Source: an uncultured Actinomycetes bacterium
GTDB taxonomy: Bacteria; Actinomycetota; Acidimicrobiia; Acidimicrobiales; Ilumatobacteraceae
DNA: 28,404 nucleotides
Assembly: GCA_937927625.1 (NCBI GenBank)
Contig: CALBSD010000125.1
Coordinates: 1-28,404, forward strand
Reading direction: 5' to 3'
Shown: one piece after another, positions 16,272 through 23,823 of the stretch
Position numbering within the stretch: the stretch's first letter is position 1
Layout: each line of letters opens with the position of its first letter
The notes under the pieces: model-generated
Database searches by the model: none
Seen by the model: the letters and a program-made list of their open reading frames with translations, nothing else
What the model was told of the DNA's origin: nothing
Position numbers and translations under genes: made by a program

Positions 16272-16306
16272 AAAAGGCCCGGATGACTCAGTCATCCGGG
16301 CCTTTT
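16272..16306. terminator. Strong bidirectional Rho-independent terminator
   Basis: AAAAGGCCCGGATGACT (16272-16288) and its exact complement AGTCATCCGGGCCTTTT (16290-16306) flank a single C, giving a G+C-rich stem with an A run on one side and T run on the other. It lies between the convergent ends of ahcY (16255) and the YczE-like gene (16318) and should stop transcription both ways. Confidence 0.93.
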
Positions 16307-16317
16307 GCATTATCGAG

Positions 16318-16977
16318 TTACTGTTCGACTGCTTCGCCCTCAGCCGCAACCACTTGTGCGTTTGACATGCGGAACAGCTTCAACGTGATCTGTACAAGTG
16401 GCCCGATGCCAAAAGCGAAGACGAAGGTTCCGAGTCCGATCTTTCCGCCGAGGAAGATTCCGATGATCATCACACTGACTTCCACCACGGTGCGTGCAAG
16501 TCGCACGCTGATGCCGAAGCGCTTATTGAGTCCGAGCATGAGCCCGTCGCGCGGACCAGAACCAAGTTCGGCGCCGATGTAAAAGCCCGAGCCTGCAGCA
16601 ATGAACAACATGCCTGCCGCCATGAATGCAATACGAACGGCAATGTTCGATGAATCTGGCAATAGGTCCTGAGCGATGTTCTCAACAAGTCCAATCTCTA
16701 CTGCATTCAAGATGGTGCCGATTCCGGGACGAAGACGAAGAGGAATCCACAGAAGCAAAACAAAGAACGCAACGATGATGAGCACCGTTCCGAGACCGAG
16801 CCCCGTGTGTTTCGAAACTCCAGAGTGGAAGACGTCCCATGGGGGAACGCCCAACTTTGATTTCACAAAGAACGCGATTCCCATGCCGAAACATGCCAGG
16901 CCTGTCACACATCGCAGGAGTCGCTCAATGGTGCGCTCACGAAGTGGGCGAGGGGTGACAGCAGGGGATGAGGACAT
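16318..16977 (-). CDS. YczE/YitT-like polytopic membrane protein
   Basis: A 219-residue protein with about five hydrophobic segments. It matches the YczE-type family: a basic start (RERTIERLLRCV), then GMGIAFFVKSKLGVPPWDVFHSGVS, YIGAELGSGPRDGLMLGL, the basic RLARTVVE, and GGKIGLGTFVFAFGIGPLVQ. The family has no settled function; some members sit near regulators or biosynthetic genes. I chose the ATG at 16977 because the extra upstream frame has no membrane or family character and overlaps the next gene. A TACGGT hexamer lies eight bases before it, suggesting a leaderless start. Its start codon overlaps the putative comF start on the other strand within CATG (16975-16978). Downstream it ends at the two-way terminator shared with ahcY. 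Confidence 0.85.
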   Translation of the reverse strand: MSSSPAVTPRPLRERTIERLLRCVTGLACFGMGIAFFVKSKLGVPPWDVFHSGVSKHTGLGLGTVLIIVAFFVLLLWIPLRLRPGIGTILNAVEIGLVENIAQDLLPDSSNIAVRIAFMAAGMLFIAAGSGFYIGAELGSGPRDGLMLGLNKRFGISVRLARTVVEVSVMIIGIFLGGKIGLGTFVFAFGIGPLVQITLKLFRMSNAQVVAAEGEAVEQ

Positions 16978-17500
16978 GGGAATACACCGTACAGAAATGT
17001 TGCAAGCACCAGATGGACATTTAACTGTTGTCGAATATCTGGGGCTCTTTGAACATGTCGGCGACGTTCGCGAAGCAATTCTGCAACTCAAATATCAAGA
17101 GAAGACGAATGTCGCGGCGACATTGGCAACAAAGGTGCTGCATGAGTTGCCAGTCGGTGAGAAATGCGATGTTGTGACGTGGGCGCCAACGACATCACAA
17201 CGACGACAAACGCGTGGCTTTGATCAGTCCGAATTGATTGCCCGTCATCTTTCCGCACATCTAGGTGTCCGACATGCTCGGCTCTTGCGTAGAGACAACA
17301 AAGGCCGCCAGACAGGGAGCGGGCGAAATGAACGATTGGCACGACCATCGTTTGTGGCGCGACCGCGGCTACATGGTCAGTCCGTTTATGTCATCGACGA
17401 TGTGATGACAACAGGTGCCACGTTGCGCGCTGCAGCCGAAGCATTAGTAGACGCGGGCGCGAGCCAGGTGCGATGTATCGCTGTTAGTTGGGTGAAGTGA
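16976..17500 (+). CDS. ComF-like phosphoribosyltransferase without the zinc finger
   Basis: A 174-residue member of the ComF/type I phosphoribosyltransferase family, linked to DNA uptake in competent bacteria but widespread in non-competent ones. Visible are REAILQLKYQ near 32-41, the ComF block APTTSQRRQTRGFDQSELIAR (seen at 70-90), and the PRPP loop VYVIDDVMTTGATL at 137-150. The four-cysteine zinc finger found at the N-terminus of many ComF proteins is missing, leaving only the phosphoribosyltransferase part. The start is uncertain: ATG 16976 shares CATG with the opposite gene's start; ATG 16997 would make 167 residues and leave a small gap. In many actinobacteria comF is followed by hpf and secA; here a HAD gene on the other strand replaces hpf. 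Its stop abuts the HAD stop with no gap. Confidence 0.82.
   Translation: MGIHRTEMLQAPDGHLTVVEYLGLFEHVGDVREAILQLKYQEKTNVAATLATKVLHELPVGEKCDVVTWAPTTSQRRQTRGFDQSELIARHLSAHLGVRHARLLRRDNKGRQTGSGRNERLARPSFVARPRLHGQSVYVIDDVMTTGATLRAAAEALVDAGASQVRCIAVSWVK
16986..16991 (-). promoter_or_regulatory. Putative -10 (TACGGT) of the YczE-like gene, leaderless
   Basis: TACGGT on the minus strand is followed by eight bases and the ATG at 16977; no ribosome binding site is visible. The hexamer lies inside the comF coding region if comF starts at 16976, or just before it if comF starts at 16997. Confidence 0.4.
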
Positions 17501-18151
17501 TTACAACAAACCCGTGAGTGCACGTGCGGTTGCGATTGCGCCACTTGCATCTTCTTCTACCCACACGCCGTGCATGCCAATTGCATTTGCAGCATCAACA
17601 TTCGCGCGCAGGTCGTCGAGGAACGCGGTGCGGTCTGGTGTTGCACCAATGCGGTTCATCGTGAGGTGATAGATCGCCGGGTTCGGCTTGCGCATCTTCA
17701 CTTCATGACTATCGACGATGGTGTCGAAGACGGAATCAAAGTCCATGAGTGGCCACCACATCTCGCGGAACTCTTTGACGTTGTTTGTGAGGATGCCAAT
17801 CGGAAGCCCTGCGGCTTTGAGGTCATGGATGAAAGCAACCATCTCATCATTGAGTTGGAAATTAAATGCAGCACCTCCGGCGGCGGGGGTGGGGGCGGGA
17901 ACAGTTGCGACGATGCCGGCCGCGTCGAGCATGTCCTTGGTGATCGCACGACATTCCGCCATGGTGATTTCGCCACGCTCGAGGCGGTGCCATTGGTGAT
18001 CGGTATCAAGGTGGTGTGGCCCCATGACGATTTCTGCAACGACAGCGGGGTCATGGTCGGGGTAGCGCCGTGTGAAGTCGCGGGGTCCGCCGTTCTTCAT
18101 AATGACCCCACCCAGGTCGAAGATGACTGCGTCCACTGCTCTTTGGCTCAT
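17501..18151 (-). CDS. HAD-superfamily hydrolase (DxGG subgroup)
   Basis: A 216-residue haloacid-dehalogenase-like phosphatase. Motif 1 is FDLGGV with nucleophile D12; the usual second aspartate is replaced by glycine, as in the YihX and epoxide-hydrolase-N-terminal-like subgroup. A helical cap region follows (20-110), then motif 2 GILTNN, the lysine in MRKPNPAIY (motif 3), and motif 4 FLDDLRANVDAANAIGM. A run of prolines and alanines (ATVPAPTPAAGGAA) breaks the cap and looks like a flexible insertion. The substrate is probably a sugar phosphate or other small phosphate, but cannot be read from sequence. It is divergent from secA and convergent, with no gap, with comF. No ribosome binding site or clear -10 at leaderless distance was seen before its ATG. 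Confidence 0.9.
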   Translation of the reverse strand: MSQRAVDAVIFDLGGVIMKNGGPRDFTRRYPDHDPAVVAEIVMGPHHLDTDHQWHRLERGEITMAECRAITKDMLDAAGIVATVPAPTPAAGGAAFNFQLNDEMVAFIHDLKAAGLPIGILTNNVKEFREMWWPLMDFDSVFDTIVDSHEVKMRKPNPAIYHLTMNRIGATPDRTAFLDDLRANVDAANAIGMHGVWVEEDASGAIATARALTGLL

Positions 18152-18212
18152 AAATAGGAAGTCTTACCGTCTTCTTAGTCTTCCTGCGAACTGGCTCAGA
18201 GGGGTCCACAGA

Positions 18213-18218
18213 TAGGAT
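18213..18218 (+). promoter_or_regulatory. Putative -10 (TAGGAT) of secA
   Basis: TAGGAT lies nine bases before the secA ATG, with no ribosome binding site between, predicting a leader of about zero to three bases. Upstream, GTCTT occurs three times (18161, 18169, 18178), eight and nine bases apart, where a regulator could bind. Confidence 0.45.
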
Positions 18219-18227
18219 TAGACCCAC

Positions 18228-21011
18228 ATGAAAGTTCTCGATCGCGTCCTCAGGGCTGGCGACGGCAAGCGGGTGAAGGCCCTGCAGAGCCTCGTTCCCG
18301 AAATCAATGCCCTTGGCCCAGCAATGGAGGCTCTCTCAGATGTTGCCTTGAAGGGCAAGACGGCGGAGTTCCGTGCCCGATTGGCACAGGGAGAGACTCT
18401 CGACGACATCTTGGTGGAGGCATTCGCAGTCGTTCGCGAGGCATCCTTCCGCGTCATTGGTCAGCGCCATTTCGATGTGCAGCTCATGGGCGGAGCAGCA
18501 CTCCACTTCGGATGGGTTGCCGAAATGAAGACCGGTGAAGGAAAGACCCTTGTCTCTACCTTGCCCGCGTATCTCAATGGTTTGTCGGGCAAAGGTGTTC
18601 ATGTCATCACGGTGAACGACTACCTCGCGCGATTCCATGCTGAGTGGATGGGTCGTATTCACCAGTGGTTGGGACTCAGCGTCGGTCTCGTCATCCCAGG
18701 CCTTCGTGAGTCTGCAGCGCAGAAGCGCGAAGACTACGCATGCGACATCACGTATGGCACCAACAATGAGTTCGGTTTTGATTACCTCCGCGACAACATG
18801 GCGGGCTCGCTGTTGGACAAGGTGCAGCGCGGCCACAACTTCGCCATTGTTGACGAAGTGGACAGCATCCTCATCGACGAAGCTCGTACTCCTCTGATCA
18901 TCTCGGGTCGTTTGGCTGATGCAGCGGCCATGTATTACAAGTTCTCTTCCATCGTGCGCACATTGCAGCGTGATGTTGACTACGAAGTAGACGAATCAAA
19001 GCGCATTGTCTTCCCAACAGAAGCGGGCGTCGAGAAAGTGGAAAAAGAACTTGGTCTCGAGAACTTGTACGACTCCGTGCAGCAAAACCTTGTGCACCAG
19101 TTGTCCGTCGCATTGAAGGCGAAAGAGTTGTATCGCCGCGACAAGGATTACATCGTTGATTCGGGTGAAGTAAAGATTGTTGACGAATTCACCGGACGTG
19201 TTCTTGAGGGACGCCGCTGGAGCGAAGGTATTCACCAAGCGGTGGAAGCCAAGGAAGGACTTCGTATTAACGAAGAGAACCAAACGCTCGCCACGATTAC
19301 GTTGCAGAACTACTTCCGCATGTACGACAAATTGGCTGGAATGACAGGTACTGCTCAGACCGAAGCTGCAGAACTTGTAAATACCTACGACCTGCAGGTC
19401 GTTCCCATTCCAACAAACCGTGCGCTCCTGCGTGTGGATGAGGCAGACCTCATTTACAAGTCTGAAGTTGCCAAGTACGCCGCAGTTGTTGAAGACATTG
19501 TTGAGCGTCATGCAAAGGGTCAGCCCATCTTGGTCGGAACCATCAGCGTTGAAAAGAGCGAGTACCTCTCGCGCGAATTGACAAAACGCGGCATTCGTCA
19601 TGAAGTGTTGAACGCAAAGCAGCACACTCGTGAAGCACAGATCGTCGCTCAGGCAGGTCGTCTTGGTGCAGTCACCGTTGCAACCAACATGGCCGGGCGC
19701 GGTGTTGACATTCTCTTGGGTGGAAACCCAGAGCTTCTTGCTCGTCAGCAAGTGCTTGCAGAAGGCGTTGACCCCAGCGTGATGGTTGATGAGTTTGCAT
19801 TGCCTGCGCCACTCGAGCAGTTGCATGAAGACTTCCAGAATGCACGTCGTGCGGCACTTGCTCGCTACGAGGAATTGTTGCCTCTGCACAAAAAAGAATG
19901 TGCAGAAGAAGGCACAAAGATTCGCGAACTCGGTGGCTTGTACGTCCTTGGTACGGAACGTCACGACAGCCGTCGTATCGACAATCAGTTGCGCGGTCGT
20001 GCGGGTCGCCAGGGCGATCCTGGCGCAAGCCGTTTCTACTTGTCGCTTGACGACGAACTCATGCGTTTGTTCGCCACCGGTGCTTTGTCATGGGTGATGG
20101 GTCGCGCACTTCCAGACGATGAAGCGATTGAAGCAAAGATGGTGACCAAGGCCATCGAACGCGCACAGTCAACTGTGGAACAGCGCAACGGAGAAATTCG
20201 TAAGAACGTGCTGAAGTACGACGAAGTCATGAACGAGCAGCGCAAAGTGATTTACATGCGCCGCGACCAGATTCTCTCCGGTGCAGACCTCAAGGCTGCC
20301 GCGATGGAGTATTTGGCCGAAGCTGTGGACTCGCTCATCGATGCATATTGTGTCTCTGAAGCGTCTGACGAATGGGACCTGGAAGGTCTTGCGCAGGAAC
20401 TGCGCACGTACTGGCCCGCCACCGTCAGTGAAGTCAACATTGGTCTGTGCCACAGCACCGATGCGGTCTATGACTTGGTCATGGCTGATGCAAACCGTCA
20501 TTACCAGCAGCGTGAAGAAGAACTGGGTGCTGACACTCTTCGTCAGATTGAACGTCAAGTAATGCTCAGCATCATTGACCAGCGCTGGCGTGAACATCTC
20601 GAAGAGATGGACTACTTGCAAGAGGGCATCAACCTTCGTGCAATGGGCCAGAAAGATCCGCTGACGGAATGGCAGCGCGAAGGCTTTGAGATGTTCGGCG
20701 AGATGATGGTCGGAATCGCACAGGACTTCGTGCGCTACGTCATGCATGTTCAGGTCGTCAACGAAGAACAGCCAGCTGTGCAGGTGCAGAACATCACTGA
20801 AACAAGCAGTGATGATGTTTCTTCTGATGGTTTTGTCTCGGCTGCACTTGCTGGTGGCGATGTTGATCCAGCGATGCTTGCATCTGAAGACGATGCTCCC
20901 CGTAAGCCCGTAGTGAACGATGTCAATGACTGGTCGAACACGCCTCGTAATGCGCCATGCCCATGTGGTTCTGGTCGTAAGTACAAGGTGTGTCACGGCT
21001 CGGCCGCCTGA
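18228..21011 (+). CDS. secA: Preprotein translocase ATPase SecA
   Basis: Motor of the general secretion pathway, pushing unfolded preproteins through SecYEG. The 927 residues carry an intact set: the Walker A KTGEGKT (101-107), the DEAD-like VDEVDSILIDEARTPLIISG region near 205-225, the preprotein cross-linking domain (VEKVEKELGLENLYDSV and RRDKDYIVD), GMTGTAQTEA, the second motor domain with TNMAGRGVDILLGGNP and QLRGRAGRQGDPGASRFYLSLDD, the helical scaffold, and a C-terminal zinc end CPCGSGRKYKVCHG (C911, C913, C922, H923) that binds SecB-like partners or ribosome. Length is typical. It lies directly upstream of prfB, a link not general in actinobacteria as I recall. The start is set by TAGGAT nine bases upstream and the family's usual N-terminus. 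Confidence 0.98.
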   Translation: MKVLDRVLRAGDGKRVKALQSLVPEINALGPAMEALSDVALKGKTAEFRARLAQGETLDDILVEAFAVVREASFRVIGQRHFDVQLMGGAALHFGWVAEMKTGEGKTLVSTLPAYLNGLSGKGVHVITVNDYLARFHAEWMGRIHQWLGLSVGLVIPGLRESAAQKREDYACDITYGTNNEFGFDYLRDNMAGSLLDKVQRGHNFAIVDEVDSILIDEARTPLIISGRLADAAAMYYKFSSIVRTLQRDVDYEVDESKRIVFPTEAGVEKVEKELGLENLYDSVQQNLVHQLSVALKAKELYRRDKDYIVDSGEVKIVDEFTGRVLEGRRWSEGIHQAVEAKEGLRINEENQTLATITLQNYFRMYDKLAGMTGTAQTEAAELVNTYDLQVVPIPTNRALLRVDEADLIYKSEVAKYAAVVEDIVERHAKGQPILVGTISVEKSEYLSRELTKRGIRHEVLNAKQHTREAQIVAQAGRLGAVTVATNMAGRGVDILLGGNPELLARQQVLAEGVDPSVMVDEFALPAPLEQLHEDFQNARRAALARYEELLPLHKKECAEEGTKIRELGGLYVLGTERHDSRRIDNQLRGRAGRQGDPGASRFYLSLDDELMRLFATGALSWVMGRALPDDEAIEAKMVTKAIERAQSTVEQRNGEIRKNVLKYDEVMNEQRKVIYMRRDQILSGADLKAAAMEYLAEAVDSLIDAYCVSEASDEWDLEGLAQELRTYWPATVSEVNIGLCHSTDAVYDLVMADANRHYQQREEELGADTLRQIERQVMLSIIDQRWREHLEEMDYLQEGINLRAMGQKDPLTEWQREGFEMFGEMMVGIAQDFVRYVMHVQVVNEEQPAVQVQNITETSSDDVSSDGFVSAALAGGDVDPAMLASEDDAPRKPVVNDVNDWSNTPRNAPCPCGSGRKYKVCHGSAA

Positions 21012-21036
21012 CTTTCGTCTTTAGGAAACTTTCCGA

Positions 21037-22137
21037 ATGCGTGACTTCACTAATGACCTCCGAGAACTTGCTCGTCGCCTTGGCGAAGCAGAGGAGTACC
21101 TCAAGATCGGTGCTTCACGTGCTCGTCTCAGTGAATTGGAGATTGAGATCTCACGCCCCGACTTGTGGGACGACCAAGAACTTGCAAAGAAGATCAACTC
21201 TGAATATTCCAATGTGAAGTCTGATGTGGACGAGTACGACACATTGCGCGCAATCGTTGACGATCTCGATGTGTTGCATGAAATGGCTCGCGAGATCGAC
21301 GATGACTCGCAAGAGCCAGAGATTGCGGCCGGCATTGAAAAAGTTGCAGCAGGACTTGGCGTGCTTGAAATGCGCAGCCTCTTCACCGGTGAACACGATG
21401 CCGTCGATGTCATTGTGCAGATCAACGCAAAAGATGGTGGCGTCGACGCTCAGGACTGGGCAGAACTTCTGTTGCGTATGTACACACGCTGGGCAGAACG
21501 ACGCGGATTCGTTGTTGAAGTCGACGATGTCAGCCCTGGTGCTGAAGCGGGAATCATGTCCGCTGAATTCACGATTAAAGGTCGTTACGCCTACGGACTC
21601 ATGACATCAGAGCGCGGCACACACCGATTGGTACGCATCAGTCCATTCGATAACCAGGGTCGTCGTCAGACAAGTTTCGCAACGGTGCAGGTGTGGCCCG
21701 TCATGGATGCACCCGACATCGAAGTCAATGAATCAGAAATTCGCATGGAAGTGTTCCGCGCTTCCGGTGCTGGTGGTCAGCACGTGAACAAAACATCGTC
21801 TGCTGTCCGTCTTATTCACGAACCCACCGGTGCAGTGGCAAGCAGTCAAGAAGAGCGCAGCCAATTGCAGAACCGCGAGAAGGCCATGACGCGCCTGAAG
21901 GCGATGATTGCCGCCAAGATCGAAGAAGAGCATCAGGCCGAAAAAGACCGCATCGCCGGCAAGACCGCCATGGTCGGCTGGGGCAGTCAGATCCGCTCGT
22001 ATGTTTTGCAGCCGTACCAAATGGTGAAGGACCTGCGCACCGAGGTGGAGTCAGGAAACGTCGCCAACGTCCTCGACGGTGACCTTGACGGCTTTATGGA
22101 GGGGTACCTGCGCTGGCGCAGGGCTCAATCGGAGTAA
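21037..22137 (+). CDS. prfB: Peptide chain release factor 2
   Basis: Recognises UGA and UAA stop codons and triggers peptide release in the ribosome. The 366 residues have the helical first domain (REEL-like MRDFTNDLRELARRLGEAEEYL to about 110), the codon-recognition motif SPF in RISPFDNQGRRQTSF, and the catalytic GGQ in GAGGQHVNKTSSAVR, then the basic C-terminal helix. SPF rather than PxT marks it as factor 2, not 1. The usual autoregulatory +1 frameshift near codon 25 is absent: the frame reads straight through EEYLKIGASRARLSELE with no in-frame UGA. AGGA at 21023-21026 is a weak ribosome site; the gene starts 25 bases after secA and is likely co-transcribed with it. Confidence 0.97.
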   Translation: MRDFTNDLRELARRLGEAEEYLKIGASRARLSELEIEISRPDLWDDQELAKKINSEYSNVKSDVDEYDTLRAIVDDLDVLHEMAREIDDDSQEPEIAAGIEKVAAGLGVLEMRSLFTGEHDAVDVIVQINAKDGGVDAQDWAELLLRMYTRWAERRGFVVEVDDVSPGAEAGIMSAEFTIKGRYAYGLMTSERGTHRLVRISPFDNQGRRQTSFATVQVWPVMDAPDIEVNESEIRMEVFRASGAGGQHVNKTSSAVRLIHEPTGAVASSQEERSQLQNREKAMTRLKAMIAAKIEEEHQAEKDRIAGKTAMVGWGSQIRSYVLQPYQMVKDLRTEVESGNVANVLDGDLDGFMEGYLRWRRAQSE

Positions 22138-22154
22138 GCCCCGTAAGGGTTTGA

Positions 22155-22164
22155 GGGGCGCCCC
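22155..22164. repeat. GGGGCGCCCC palindrome between prfB and ftsE
   Basis: A perfect ten-base palindrome lies 17 bases after the prfB stop. It has no loop and no T tract, so it is not a standard terminator, though a G+C-rich structure there could slow polymerase. It lies about 22 bases upstream of the putative ftsE -10. Confidence 0.35.
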
Positions 22165-22185
22165 GCCCATTACAGCCCCCGTTGC

Positions 22186-22191
22186 TAGGTT
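22186..22191 (+). promoter_or_regulatory. Putative -10 (TAGGTT) of ftsEX
   Basis: TAGGTT lies ten bases before the ftsE ATG, and the intervening GTTGTACTTC holds no ribosome binding site. A leader of zero to four bases is predicted. Confidence 0.45.
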
Positions 22192-22201
22192 GTTGTACTT
22201 C

Positions 22202-22879
22202 ATGATTCGTCTTGAGAATGTCTCCAAGATGTACGGCACAGAAATACCCGCCGTACGCGATGCGTCCTTCGATGTCCCGAAGGGTGAGTTTGTGTTCCTC
22301 GTGGGGCCATCAGGTTCTGGCAAGTCGACTCTCCTTCGCCTCATTAACCGCCAAGAACGCCCCGAGCGCGGCAATGTGTGGGTGGCGGGTCGCAACATCA
22401 ATGAGATGGCCAACAGCCAAATTCCGTACTTGCGTCGTTCCATGGGCAACGTTTTCCAGGACTACAAACTGCTGCCCAACAAGACGGTGTTTGAGAATGT
22501 GGCATTCGCACTCGAAGTAATCGGTAAGCCAAAGCACGTTATTGGCCAGCAAGTTCCTCAGGTCCTCGATCTTGTGGGGCTTGCAGGCAAGGAAGATCGT
22601 TTCCCACATCAGTTGTCAGGTGGCGAGCAGCAGCGTGTCTCCATCGCGCGGGCGTTCGTGAACCGTCCACTCATCTTGTTGGCTGACGAGCCCACAGGAA
22701 ACCTTGACCCCGCAACGGGCGAGGGCATCATGGGATTGCTTGATGCGATTAACCGCACAGGCACAACCATCGTGATGGCAACACACGACCATCGCGTGGT
22801 GAACGCCATGCGTCGTCGCGTGATTCAGCTTGACCGCGGCGTCATTGTTCGCGACCAGGAACGCGGTGTATACGAATGA
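22202..22879 (+). CDS. ftsE: Cell division ATP-binding protein FtsE
   Basis: ATPase of the FtsEX complex, an ABC-type system that does not transport but passes ATP energy through FtsX to activate septal peptidoglycan hydrolases. The 225 residues show Walker A GPSGSGKST at 35-43, the Q-loop in FQDYKLLPNKTVFENV, the signature LSGGEQQRV, Walker B LILLADEPTGNLDP and the switch histidine in MATHDH. Length is typical. I chose ATG 22202, which opens with MIRLENVSKMYG as in the family; the longer upstream frame overlaps prfB and has no similarity. It overlaps ftsX by ATGA, so translation is coupled. The start lacks a ribosome site and has the TAGGTT hexamer ten bases away. Confidence 0.97.
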   Translation: MIRLENVSKMYGTEIPAVRDASFDVPKGEFVFLVGPSGSGKSTLLRLINRQERPERGNVWVAGRNINEMANSQIPYLRRSMGNVFQDYKLLPNKTVFENVAFALEVIGKPKHVIGQQVPQVLDLVGLAGKEDRFPHQLSGGEQQRVSIARAFVNRPLILLADEPTGNLDPATGEGIMGLLDAINRTGTTIVMATHDHRVVNAMRRRVIQLDRGVIVRDQERGVYE

Positions 22880-23781
22880 TTCAGCGTCTGTCTTACGCCT
22901 TCCGCGAAACAATCGCGAGTTTCCGCCGCAACGTGACCTTGTCAGTTGCTGCAGTCATTACCTCTGCCGTTTCTCTTTTGCTTGTCGGTACCACCTTCCT
23001 TATCCAGCGCGCATTCGACAACTTGTTGGTGCAGTGGCGCGGAGATGTGGGCATGATCGTTTTTGTTCGCCCCGATGTTGCGCCAGAAGCTCTTGCCTTC
23101 ATCAAGCAGAACCTGGAATCGCAGCCAAACGTCATCGACGTGAAGAAGTTGGAATACCTCGACAAAACACAGAGCTTTGCTGAAGCACAACGCGTGTTTG
23201 CTGGCGACCCAACCACATTGAGTCTCCTTTCAATCGAGACAATTCCTTCGCAGTTCAAAGTTGTTCCGAAAACTACGGACCCAGAACTTGTGAGAAGTTT
23301 GGCGAATCAGTATCGAACACTTCCTGGAGTAGCGGGAGTCTCGTTGGCGGAAGATGAATTTGATGTCATCTCAACCTTGTCTGGCTTCGTTCGTACTGTC
23401 ACCATCGGTATGTCGCTGGTGCTGTTGGCGGTTGCTGTCATCCTCATTTGGAACACCATTCGCACGGCAATTTTTGCTCGACGTCGCGAGATTGAAGTGA
23501 TGAAGTTGGTGGGTGCCACCGACTGGTTCATCCGTGTTCCTTTCATACTTGAAGGTCTGATTCAGGGTCTTGCCGGAGCAATCGTTTCGTGTGGTGGCCT
23601 CTGGGCATTGAACCGCGCATGGACTTCTGGCGTTGCTGGCTTCAAGGCCGGTACTGGTGTGAGTTCTCTTGTGGTTCCAAGCTCGTACGTCAGCGGCATC
23701 ATGATTGCCTTGCTGGTTATTGGTGCAGTGGCAGGCGGCGTTGGTTCGGGCGTTGCTTCCAGCAAGTTCCTCGACGTCTAG
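22876..23781 (+). CDS. ftsX: Cell division membrane protein FtsX
   Basis: Membrane half of FtsEX. The 301 residues have the expected plan: a short cytoplasmic start (MIQRLSYAFRETIASFRRN), one membrane helix at about 23-45, a periplasmic domain of some 120 residues (VFVRPDVAPEALAFIKQ to EDEFDVI) that contacts hydrolase partners such as RipC in mycobacteria, then three helices with the intervening ARRREIEVMKLVGATDWFIRVPFILEG, the conserved FtsX coupling loop. Length is typical for Gram-positive FtsX. The ATG overlaps the ftsE stop by four bases. In many actinobacteria smpB follows; here a crotonase follows instead after 42 bases. Confidence 0.96.
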   Translation: MIQRLSYAFRETIASFRRNVTLSVAAVITSAVSLLLVGTTFLIQRAFDNLLVQWRGDVGMIVFVRPDVAPEALAFIKQNLESQPNVIDVKKLEYLDKTQSFAEAQRVFAGDPTTLSLLSIETIPSQFKVVPKTTDPELVRSLANQYRTLPGVAGVSLAEDEFDVISTLSGFVRTVTIGMSLVLLAVAVILIWNTIRTAIFARRREIEVMKLVGATDWFIRVPFILEGLIQGLAGAIVSCGGLWALNRAWTSGVAGFKAGTGVSSLVVPSSYVSGIMIALLVIGAVAGGVGSGVASSKFLDV

Positions 23782-23811
23782 CCCAATCTCTCCCGCATCC
23801 CTGCCTATCGC

Positions 23812-23817
23812 TAGGGT
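23812..23817 (+). promoter_or_regulatory. Putative -10 (TAGGGT) of the crotonase-haemoglobin operon, leaderless
   Basis: TAGGGT is followed by exactly six bases (CGTGCC) and then the ATG at 23824, which places the expected transcription start on the A of ATG. No ribosome binding site fits in between. Confidence 0.55.
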
Positions 23818-23823
23818 CGTGCC

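Noticed and set aside
18996..19964. A 322-codon open frame antisense to secA, and similar long antisense frames (20169-20996, 23371-24390)
   Set aside because: They lie wholly opposite secA, or ftsX plus the crotonase, show no recognisable domain, and are rich in Cys, His and Arg as expected for shadow frames of a codon-biased gene.
21011..21037. A CTTT-based slip site for a prfB frameshift
   Set aside because: CTTTAG occurs just before the start but is not followed by an in-frame release-factor N-terminus, and the main frame is continuous from ATG 21037 with a normal start domain.
22138..22201. GGGGCGCCCC as a terminator for prfB
   Set aside because: There is no loop-sized spacer or T tract; it is listed only as a palindrome.
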